DNA from: Tilletia caries
Lineage: Eukaryota > Basidiomycota > Exobasidiomycetes > Tilletiales > Tilletiaceae
Length of the DNA stretch: 64,000 bases
Assembly: GCA_032718865.1 (NCBI GenBank)
Contig: JALUTQ010000038.1
Coordinates: 1,054,001-1,118,000, forward strand
Direction: 5' to 3'
A program made the position numbers and the translations under genes. Shown one piece after another: positions 34,629-43,838 of this stretch. How positions within the stretch are numbered: the first letter of the stretch is position 1; every line of letters begins with the position of its first letter. The notes under the pieces are model-generated. The model worked only from the letters and a program-made list of their open reading frames with translations. It did not search any database and was not told the DNA's origin.

Positions 34629-35640
34629 ATGCTCCGTCGAACTCTTGCTCTCTCCCGACTTGCTCACCGCTCCTTCATCAGCTACACCCCCTCTCCCACA
34701 GCCTGCATCCCTGCTCTCCCCCTCTTCTTCCAATCCAGAACCATGAGCTCAAGCATCTTCAGCACCCACCGCCTTCACAACAAGACCGTCCTCATCACCG
34801 GGGCATCGGGCGGCATTGGGAAGTCCACCGCCCTGCTCTACGCAAGGGCCGGGGCGAATGTCATCCTGACCGCTCGCAGGCTCGACGCTCTCGAGGCCGC
34901 CAAGCAGGAGTGCGAGGCTGCCAATGCACAGGGCAACAGCGGAGCCGGAGGCAAATACGCAGTCATCACTCTCGATGTCACCAAGCGTGAAGAGGTCGAT
35001 GGCCTTCTGGCCAAACTGCCCGACTGGGCAAGCTCTGTCGACATTCTCGTCAACAACTCTGGCCTCGTCCTTGGCGTTGAGAGGGTCGGAGACATCAAAT
35101 ACGACGACATCGACATCATGTTCAACACGAATGTGCGTGGCCTGATCCACATGACTCAGGTCTTTGTCAAGCACATGAAGGAGCGCAATTCGGGACATAT
35201 CGTTACCTTGGGATCGATTGCTGGACGCTTGGGTTATCCTGGGGGTGCCATCTACTGCGCGACAAAAGCAGCCGTGCGAAACTTCAACGAAGCACTCCTG
35301 AAAGAGCTCGTAGACACCAACGTGAGTCACGCCTACACCCTCAAAAGTGAATACTTGACAGGTAACTGATTTCTTCTCATCCCTATCGCCTCAGATTCGG
35401 CTCACGGAGATCCAGCCTGGAGCCGTGGAAACCAACTTCTCCGTGACCCGCTACCGAGGCGATCAGGCGGCCGCTGACAAGGTATACGAAGGCCTTACGC
35501 CACTCACTCCGGAAGACATTGCTGAAGACATCGTCTTCGCAACTTCAAGGCCACCTCACGTCAACGTCACTGAAGTCCTCATCTTCCCCAAAGCGCAGGC
35601 CGGCCCTTTCCACTACTCCAGAAAGCCGGCCGCCAAGTGA
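34629..35640 (+). CDS. Short-chain dehydrogenase, Ymr226c-type NADP-dependent 3-hydroxy acid/serine dehydrogenase
   Basis: Two exons (34629-35321, 35395-35640), 312 residues. The core has the cofactor motif TGASGGIGKSTALLYA, the Arg of LTARR that favours NADP, NNSGLVLGVE, GSIAGRLGYPGGAIYCATKAA (catalytic Ser, Tyr and Lys) and EIQPGAVETNFS. The close match is to S. cerevisiae YMR226C and bacterial YdfG, which oxidise L-allo-threonine, serine and 3-hydroxy acids. The first 38 residues (MLRRTLALSRLAHRSF...) look like a mitochondrial presequence; an internal ATG at 34743 (MSSSIFST) would give the usual cytosolic form, so dual targeting is possible (inference). Confidence 0.88.
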
Positions 35641-36033
35641 GGAGAGATACGCGACGCCCGGTTAGAATAAATCCTTGCTGTATCCTTTACCTTACATATG
35701 TCCCTACTTCCTTGCCATCCATTATTAGTTTTCGGCGTCGAAAACTATCGAGTTTTCACGGGGTTTCCACCAACTGGAAACTACCTCTCGGATGGCACAG
35801 TAGTGATCACCTTCCCGCATTCCCGCTTCTCCTTTCTCTTTATCTACCTCCCCTCAGCTCTATGCTGCCGCTCCGCCCGTGCGCCCAGCTTCATCCCTTT
35901 GTGTTGTTGTGTGGAGTTGCCGGTCACTTCCCAGTTCCCACGCCTGTAGTGGTCAAATTAAGTGACGTGAAATACACTTCCTTCCTTCCTGCCTTATGGA
36001 TCGTTCGTAGAGCTGATGAAGCCGAGGTGAACC
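35641..36033. other. Intergenic region between the dehydrogenase and MTG1-TilS genes
   Basis: 393 bp, tandem orientation; carries the dehydrogenase 3' end and the promoter of the next gene. No gene or repeat recognised. Confidence 0.55.
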
Positions 36034-39000
36034 ATGCCGCGGCGAAGTGTTGCGTTGGAAGCCCTGCGTGCTGCAGGGCAGGCTGTGAAGTCTTCCCCGA
36101 CCCGGCCGTCCTCTTCTTCATGGTTAAGCTCAAGTTCGAGCCCAGCGACAGCAGCCTCGCCTTCTTTTGAACCCAGGACGTCCTTCCTGCTCCCCTCTCA
36201 AACTCCGTCATGGTATCCGGGCCACATGCAGAGGGCTCTACGCTCCCTGCCCACCCTTCTCGCCCGAGCCACGCCATCTCTTCCGCTCGTGATCGAAGTC
36301 CGAGACGCCCGCTTGCCCTTGACGAGCATTAATCCGGCTTTCGAACGGATGCTCAGGCAGGTCTACGGCATGACTCTCGGCGGAGGATCGAAGGGAAAGG
36401 GCGTGGAACGACAGCCTGGGTCGGAGTGGGAACAACGCCGACTCGTCGTCTACACCAAGAGAGACCTGATCAGCCCTCGTATCGAAGCAGTGAGTCTTCC
36501 GCCTTTCTTTCCTTATACCTTTTGAAAGGCTGATCGATTTTCTTCTGTGGGCCTCCGGTATAGCCCCTGACCGAAGCCTTTCTAGAGCACGGGCAACGGG
36601 TCATGTTCGTCGATACTCGGAACGACCGTGACGTGAAGCGGATTCACAAATGGGCTCTCCGTGCGTCTACCTTTCCTCTCGTCCTGCTCGTCGTTCTCTT
36701 TTGGAATGGTGGTGGGGCGGTCCCGAATGCTGACGTCCGAACCCTATACTCTCACAGAACAAGCCCGAAGCCTCGTAAAGATAGCCGCCAGCGCTCCACA
36801 ACTGTCCTCGGAGATGTCCTTGCGCCGTCTGACGGGTGCGTTCCGCCACGTATCTACCCCGGAGGTCGGCGTCAGAATCATCATCATGGGAATGCCCAAT
36901 GTGGGCAAAAGCACGCTCTTGAATGCTCTGCGACGCGTCGGTGTCGGAAGAGGTAAGCGATCAAGAACTACACTTGCACCCCCAGTCTCTTGTGGATTTC
37001 CGTCTTGGCACGCTGACGGCCTTTTGCTTCCTTCCTTCGTACAGGCAAAGCGGTGGCTACTGCACCACATCCGGGGCATACCCGCAAAGTAGCTGGGACA
37101 GTGCGAATCACTGAAGTCCCTTCGAAACACGAGGAGAATGGCAAGCAGACTTCTTCAGAGGCGGATGATCCACCGATATACGTCTACGACACACCTGGTA
37201 TCATGGTCCCCTTCCTTGGTCGAGGAACGCGCGGTTCTGAACGCGGAATCAAGTTAGCACTCGCGGGTGAGTTCGTGGTATCTTCATCCCTCGGGAAGGA
37301 CTGGAGTCACTGATCTTTGATCCCTTCTTGCCATTCATCGGCCTTGTGCAAAAAGCCGGGATTCGTACAGAGCTGTTCGACTCAAATGTGCTAGCAGACT
37401 ATCTACTCTATCGGTTCAACTTGCGTTATGCGTACGCGCTCTCTCAGCAGAGCCAGTCCGCATCTCAAGAACCCGCAGCCCCAAGCTACATTCGCTCTCT
37501 ACCACTCGGCCGGCTTCTCACTCAGCCTACGAACGACATCACCGAGCTCATGACGGCATTAGCCCATCGAGTACCTGGCGCACTCTCAAAAGGTGGTGGT
37601 GTGGACTTGGACCTAGCTGCCAACTTCATGGTCCAGCGCTGGCGGGACGGCAAGTTCGGACCCGAGGAAGGCGATTTGGATCTCGGATTGGACGAGTGCT
37701 CAGGGGAGGTCCTTGCTGTCGATGGGGAAGGGTTTCTCCAACCGGCGCTTTCGGAACACGACGGAGAGAACGCCTTACCGGTAGTAGAGAATTCACAGGC
37801 GGAACGAATCCGAAACTTGGTCCGACAACACTTTGTCGAAGTGATGGAGGCTGACGACCCCTCAAGATCAACCTCGCGCTTGATACCGGTCGACTCGCTT
37901 CTCGAGACCGATCATGATGAACAACAAACCGCCGACGCATCGACGGAGGAGCGCAAGGAGATGCCCGTCCTGCTGAGCAATCATCAGGCGAGAAAACGGG
38001 CCAAGCAGACCTACCTCGAGTCGCAGAGGGAGAAGTATCGCGCCCAAGGCTTGATACGTGACGGCCCGGGGAAAAACTCGAAGAACGCTCGGCGGAGCAT
38101 GCACACCATGTCAGCCCCTCCCGGCTCCCGATCGATTGCAACCGACGCTTGTATGTGCTCTCCTGGTTACTGAACATGCTATGTTGCAATGAATTCCACA
38201 CTGAGCTTTTCTCATGGTCTTTTCTGCATCCTGCTTATAGGCGATGCCATCACAGCCTCTGAATTTGCAGGGTGCATGGGCCGACTGAAAGCGAAGCGGG
38301 ACGATCTTCGCCAGGGTATCGGTGAGCTCATCCGACCACACAAGGGGAAGGGAGACGCGCAGTTGCCCGGCTGACGAGGGAGGATGATTTGGGTAGCTCT
38401 GTCGATCTCCGGAGGTGTGGATTCTATGGCTTTGGCCTACTTGGTCAGCCGATGGCGGGACGAGCATACGCCCTCAACGAAGATCGCTGCGATTGTGGTC
38501 GATCACAGGCTCCGAAATGAGAGCGCGGAGGAAGCACAGCTAACAGCTGAAAGACTTCAGGCTTTAGGTACGTTCGCAAGGTCCATGGTGAACGCTTGCG
38601 TGTCTTCGAAAACCTGTAGCATGATCTTGACGTAAATATCTGCCTCTCTACGGCTTTATGACAGGATTACAGACAGAGATCCGTACGATCACTTGGGGAC
38701 AAGGCGGATACCCCCAGCTTCCAGCGCCAGGTACAGCCTTCGAAGCCGTAGCTCGTTCCGCCCGCCGACTCACCCTGCTCCACTTCCTACGCACACATCA
38801 ACTCCGCACAATCCTCTTCGGGCACCATGCCGACGACCAGTGCGAGACGGCCGTACTGCGGGCCATGAACGGCAGCCGTGATGTCAAGCATGGGCTGGAC
38901 GGTCTTGGTGGGATGCGGAGCGTTGATGGATTTGGAGCGCATGCTTTGCTTGCGGGTTTGGAGCAAGGTCGGGGACGGGATTGGCTGGCGATGGGCCCGT

Positions 39001-40248
39001 TCGAGCAGAGCCTTGCCATTGGACGTCCCTTGCTACCGTTTGCGAAGGTGAGCACTCGCCCTGAAGGCTTATGATTGCCAACCTTCTAGAGGCGTAACTG
39101 AATGACGATGCAATTGCTTCCAGTCACGACTTCGGGCGACTTGTCTCGCGGCAGGGGTTGCATGGGCCGAGGATCCCACGAACGAGGACACCGATCAGAA
39201 CGCGCGCAATCTTGTCCGGGGTTTGCTTCGGGATGTCGAGCAAGACCCGAGCTTGGTGCGAAAGGAGCTCAACGCCGAGGCATCACGGGCGCTGAGCTGG
39301 TGTCTCCAGCAAGCGCAGACGTTAGCTACATCAGCCGAACCGTCGCCGCTGGATGCCTTGCGGTCATGGGTTCGCTCTGTTTCGGATCGACGAGACGACA
39401 CAGAACGACGAGGTGAGCCCTGGACCGATCCCGGAGGACAGTGATTCTTTAAAGGACATATCTGACAGCTGCCTAACCCTTGTACCCCAGTTGCACAACT
39501 CTTCGCCAAATCAGTAATCAGATCAGGCGAGCATGCCGATGCATTGCAAGTTCGACTGAGCCAGTTACCACCGGAGACAAGCGACGAGGATCTCAAACAA
39601 CTTCTTCGATCCGTGGTCAACGCAGCATCTCCACATCCCCTCGGCTCAGCAGCGGCTCGAGGAACCGGGAGCGGATCAGACTCGCCGTCATCTGCCGATG
39701 CCCTGGCAAGTCGCTGGCTAAGGTGCGACTCGGTGACCGAGTCACTCCAGAAGGCAGCCCTCAGGTCCAAACCGGCACGAACCGCAGTCAATGGAGATGT
39801 CCTCCTTACGGCGAGGAAGGTTTCCATCATACCGTCAAACCCATCCTCCGACCCTCCAAAGTCGCAATCGAGCGAGACCGTGATACAGGTCAGTCGTGCC
39901 CCTCTCAAGGTGGACGACTCGGAATCAAGACGGCTATGGCATACAGGCAGTGTGAGTCGATATAGCCCAGGCTCTGGACCTGCTCAAGATTGGCGGCTAT
40001 GGGACGGGCGGTACTTTGTTCGCGTGGTCAGGACGAGTGCGACCGATGGCGGGTGCGAGTTGGAATGGTCGATCCGTCCAGGTCTTCTGTCGACGCAGGT
40101 CCTTCCTCGGATCTACTTGCTCTGCGGTCAAGACGCAGCACCGCAGCTTATCCGAGGGGCGCAGCTGACCGAAGCAGGGAGGGCGGCGGCGGCAGCAAAA
40201 GTGTGCGCCCAGCATGCTGTTCGCGTCGACATTCAGGCGGCTCGGTGA
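36034..40248 (+). CDS. MTG1-TILS: Fused mitochondrial GTPase (Mtg1/YlqF family) and tRNA(Ile)-lysidine synthetase (TilS family)
   Basis: Ten exons: 36034-36489, 36564-36660, 36758-36952, 37045-37266, 37371-38150, 38241-38321, 38397-38567, 38665-39047, 39124-39412, 39491-40248. They sum to 1144 codons in one frame. Residues 1-583 are a circularly permuted GTPase: SWYPGHMQRALRSL, G4 TKRD, G1 GMPNVGKST (about 229), G3 DTPGI (about 297), then LADYLLYRFN. Residues 584-1143 are a TilS PP-loop ligase: ALSISGGVDSMALAYL (about 612), VDHRLRNES, GHHADDQCETAVLRAMNGS (about 718), WAEDPTNEDTDQNARN (about 806) and RLWDGRYFVRV. Mtg1 acts in mitoribosome large-subunit assembly; TilS makes lysidine at C34 of tRNA(Ile). 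The join lies in the 38151-38240 intron. If that intron is not spliced, the GTPase stops at 38173 and a separate TilS could start at ATG 38276. The 3' end is uncertain: coding-like sequence continues to about 40430. Confidence 0.72.
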
Positions 40249-40434
40249 CGACACAGCAGCGATCAAGGTCCTTTCCTCGCAACTTTTCCTGGGAAGCAGA
40301 CCCCGGCCAACTGGCGAAGGATGTCTCGGAACGTGTCTGCGCAATCCGTACCCACATCCGCAGCTCCCTCGCCCTCGCCAGCCTGTCCAGCGCAACGATG
40401 ACCGGCTCCCCAACGCCGACGCCGACCTGACGAC

Positions 40435-40650
40435 CTCCGTGAACCGATGGCAGACATTATTCACGTCCGGATGGTCCGACGCCACGCCCGCGCGGACGAA
40501 ACTGAAGGGTGTCGGTAGGGCTTCATAGATGTGTACAGCGCTGATCGGAGCGGGAGTGGTGAGCGCTCTTGTGGCTGCGTAGAAGGCCGAGGGTCCGCTT
40601 CCGATGATGGCGAGCTTGATGGGATGCACGGCGGCGGCGGCGGCCATCAT
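40435..40650 (-). pseudogene. ARH1: Truncated 5' fragment of an adrenodoxin/ferredoxin-NADP reductase gene
   Basis: The minus strand encodes about 72 residues from ATG 40650. They match the amino end of Arh1/adrenodoxin reductase: KLAIIGSGPSAFYAATRAL (FAD-binding), HIYEALPTPFSFVRAGVASDH and VNNVCHRFTEV. Similarity stops abruptly after that point. No plausible donor site follows, and the next 1.5 kb on this strand is occupied by the opposite-strand TilS gene, so the remaining 400 or so residues of Arh1 have no room. This is a cut-off gene relic or a rearrangement scar, not a full gene. An intact ARH1, essential for Fe-S cluster synthesis and haem A, should exist elsewhere in the genome (inference). 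Confidence 0.65.
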
Positions 40651-41029
40651 GACACCGTCTTCCTTGCGCGCGCACGCGGCGCGGGGGTTCAGGGGTACGA
40701 AGGCGTTGCGCGGGCCCGGAGTTGGAGATGATGGTTCTCGCCCTCATCGTCTTTCATGGCGGGAACAATACCAAAATCTGCGCATCGCCATCGTCATCGT
40801 AATCGTCAACGCCATGAAAGGTGTCGTCGGCGCGTTCAAGGGCGATTGAGGCAGACGAAAGAGGAGTTGATGGGAAACATAGTTGAAGTGCAAAGTAAGG
40901 TCTAAAGATACATGGGGAGAAGGACAACTAACTACACAACCGAAAGAAGGCTGTGCACCTTGGCGAGGTCGCGAGTTGTGCTCGTCGCTCGGGGTGGTGG
41001 AAGCGGTGGAAATCGAGTGGAATCGATAT

Positions 41030-41280
41030 AGGGCGATGAGGTCGGAAGGCGAAGAGGTTGGAGAGCGAAGAGGGTGGGAGGGTGAAGAGGTCGAAAATGA
41101 GGGTGACAGTGGCGAAAGGCGAGGACGTCGGAGGGGAGGAGATCGGACGGCGAGGTTGTGAGCACGAGGTCGGAACGGGAGGCGATGTCGAGGGCGAGGA
41201 GATCGGAAGGCGAGGACGTCGGAAAGTAGAAGAGGTTGAAGCGTCGAAGGGCGAAGTGAGTCGAAGGTGAAGTCGTAGCG
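41030..41280. repeat. Degenerate purine-rich minisatellite (GAGGTCGGAAGGCGAAGA-like units)
   Basis: Imperfect repeats of GAGGTCGGAAGGCGAAGAGG-like units run through this stretch, with changing spacing. Open frames over it reflect the repeat and are not genes. Confidence 0.65.
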
Positions 41281-41894
41281 AAAAGGCAGCAGAGAGAAAG
41301 AGAAGAAGTCATGGTGATCAGTATGACAGTCCGCAAGTGGAGAGGGTAAGGGGACCGAGAAAACTCACCCCTTGCGGGTCCCGCTCTTCTCTCTCCCACG
41401 GGGGCCAGGGCGCATCAGAGCAAGCTCCGAATTGCCCAGCGGCGGGTAGATCATGAGAGAAGAGCGGAATAGAGAACCATGGCCCCCCTTGCCATGGTTC
41501 CCTGCCTCCAACCTCGTCCGCCACACTCCCCTCCTCAGGAGAAAGACCGCCGTCACCCACCAGGCCCGGCTTCCCCGGCCACCCTCCCACCCTGCAAGAC
41601 CCACCGATGTGCCGAGCATCGCTCGTTCCCCGCCACGCTCGCCTCTTGCCCTCCGCGGACCCCGGCCGCTACCTCCCACGGGGCGTACGGGGGTGGACAA
41701 GGATTGAGAGTGCTCGGCACGGTGATGGGTCTTCCAGGGTACGAAGTTGGTCGCGAGGGCTTGCAAGACCTGGTTTTAGCGGAGCTCGATCCCCCCGGAG
41801 GGGAGCGTGGCGTGCGAGGCTGGAGGTAGAGAAAAAGCAAGTGAAATGTGTACTAGATCGATGTAGCATGGTATCATCGATCTGACCCACATGG

Positions 41895-42215
41895 AGTCGA
41901 TCGAAGCTTGAGGAGGGAAGGTCGGACCGAGACTCGAGGAGGAGAGGTGACCGAAGGAGGAGAGGTCCACCGAAGCTTGAGGAGGAGAGGTCGACCGAGA
42001 CTTGAGGGAGGATGAGAGGTCCACCGAAGCTTGAGGAGGGGACCGAGACTCGACGAGGAGAGGTTACCGAAGGGGAAGAGGTCCACCGAAGCTTGAGCAG
42101 GGGAGGTCGACCGAGACTTGAGGAGGAGAGGTTGATCGAAGGAGGAGAGATGACCGAAGGAGGAGAGGTCCACTGAAGCTTGAGGAGAGGTCCACCGAGA
42201 CTTGAGGAGGAGAGC
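41895..42215. repeat. Minisatellite of CGAAGCTTGAGGAGGAGAGGT-like units
   Basis: Repeated modules with alternating CGAAGCTTGAGGAGG and CCGAGACTTGAGGAGG cores separated by AGAGGTC(G/C)A. At least seven copies. The long minus-strand frame across it encodes repetitive peptides and was rejected as a gene. Confidence 0.75.
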
Positions 42216-42375
42216 TTGGTGAAGGTGGAAGGTGGAAGGTGGAAGGTGGAAGGTGGAAGGTGAAGGTGAAGGTAGAAGGTGAAGGTGAAGGTGGAAGGTG
42301 AAGGTGAAAGTAAGGTAAGGTGAGGGTAGGTGAAGGTGAAGGTGAAGGTGAGGGTGAGGGTGAAGGTGAGGGTGA
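42216..42375. repeat. GGTGGAA/GGTGAA microsatellite
   Basis: Pure tandem GGTGGAA and then GGTGAA or GGTGAG units, about 160 bp. Confidence 0.85.
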
Positions 42376-42393
42376 AGAGAAAAGGGGGACGAA

Positions 42394-42900
42394 TCAGCGT
42401 CCAGAGGCCCTCCTTTTATGCCTTTTCCCGTCCGTTGGACGACCTGTTTCGAAGATGCTTTGGAAACAGAATCTTTGACTGTGCCGTGTTGTGAGCAGGA
42501 GGGGGCTGGCGGCATCCTGCCACTGTACTGGATCAGGAAAGCAGGGAGAAAAGGGTCAGCAGCCGGGTGTATCATCTCGCAACCTGCTGGAATCGTAAGG
42601 CCAGACAAGCCGTTGGCTTTGAGCAGCATGCGTGCAGGATCGTCATCTAATGGAAAGGTCAGTTGCTGTCGTGTGATGTTGAGATGAAAAGGTCAGGAAT
42701 GCCCGTGTTGTATTCGGCCAGGTGCTGGTGGCCAGGGACACGCCAAGGAAGTGCAGGCGAGTCTGCCTGTCACCTGTCCGCTGGCAGACTAGTTGCCTTT
42801 GCGCTTCGGCAGGCATCAGAAGATAACGGAGGGAAGCTGTTCGTCGAAGGTCTATGGAACGCGTGCCGCTGTGCGAGAATGTAAGGTGCATTGGAAGGGA
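42394..42900 (-). CDS. Doubtful 3' end of a spliced gene of unknown function
   Basis: On the minus strand three putative exons stay in frame: one ending at 42774 (with MPAEAQRQLVCQRT), then 42646-42584 (DDPARMLLKANGLSGLTIPA) and 42527-42394 (VQWQDAASPLLLTTRHSQ..., then TGA). The two introns (42773-42647 and 42583-42528) have a CTGAC branch motif close to their TAG/CAG ends, like host introns, but the second donor is GTTGCG, which is unusual. Upstream exons may run to about 43700. No family is recognised. It may be a relic, so confidence is low. Confidence 0.22.
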
Positions 42901-43838
42901 CATAGAATGATGGAAGTAGTCAGCTGTGCACAAGGCGAAAGAGATACCAGCTGGTCCGTTATTCACGCTTAGAGGTTAGAAGTAAGGTGCCCTTTCCCTT
43001 GGCATACCTGCAGACTGCGGTCGCCGTCGTGCGATCTGACGAGAAAGGGACAGAGGAGGACTGGAACGATGCAAGTGGGTAGAGGGTATCAGCAGGCAGG
43101 AAGGCATTGTTGAGAAGCGCGAGCTAGCGACAGTCAGTGAATCTCTATGTCATGTACATGTCAGTCGGCTTTGTGCTATCATCTGACAGCAGCACGCAGC
43201 TTTCAGAGATGCGTGCGAATGCTGTCCGTTGTGGGTAAGAACGAGGTCATCTTAGGCGTGGTGGATGCGAGCAAGGTCAGCTGTACGCGCCCGAACTTCA
43301 GAGGACGTCTTTGCTCGTGCAGATCGCAAGAAAATGCTTACACGTGTCTGTCCGCTGGCTCGCTGCGCAGAATCAGAGAGATACATAACGACTGGCCTGT
43401 ATGCTGTATGTATGCGAGAGAAGGATTGGAATGGTGAGTCGCAACCGCGCGTGCTTGACGTGAGGGATTTCCTCGCGCGCCTTCCAGCTTGATCCAGTTG
43501 ATACATGCCCATGCGCTTGTCGAAGCTGCATTTTGAGATGGTATGTGCCGCTTGCGCGTGAGAGAGGACAGGCATGACCGTTGGGAACGGATGGATGGAT
43601 GGTGGCTGCCAGCAGAGCAGAGCCAAAAGGGTGACGTGGCCTTTTGGAGTGATTGGACGGTGTCTCAGCTCGAGCCGCTTATTCGCGCTTACTCGGCTCG
43701 ATGTGAAGCCCGAACCCCACACTCCCTCCCTCTCCCCAGTGAGTACCTCCTTCCTGAGTGCTGAGCAGGTCGAGCTTGACCTTCACTTTACTTTTGTGGT
43801 CAGAGCGAAGGTCGGAACGAGAGAAGTACAAAGCAAAG

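Larger units (their letters stand above)
40651..43838. other. Repeat-rich, gene-poor stretch
   Basis: Apart from the minisatellites and one doubtful spliced gene at 42394-42900, I see no supported gene. 41340-41830 has imperfect inverted copies of CTGCAAGACCCACCGATGTGCCGAGCA-like sequence (about 41590-41617 and 41713-41745). 43000-43700 contains many CTGAC/CAG pairs on the minus strand that resemble intron ends. The stretch separates the ARH1 relic from the transhydrogenase gene. Confidence 0.55.

Noticed and set aside
38174..38275. A separate TilS start at ATG 38189
   Set aside because: It would read through a typical pyrimidine-rich intron end (CTTTTCTGCATCCTGCTTATAG) as protein, and only 15 bp separate it from the GTPase stop. 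Splicing to the GTPase gives a better frame. The option is kept open in the fusion finding.
41874..42629. 251-codon minus-strand frame with repeated peptides such as LLKLRWTSP
   Set aside because: The peptides reflect the minisatellite unit; codon pattern and lack of start context argue against a gene.
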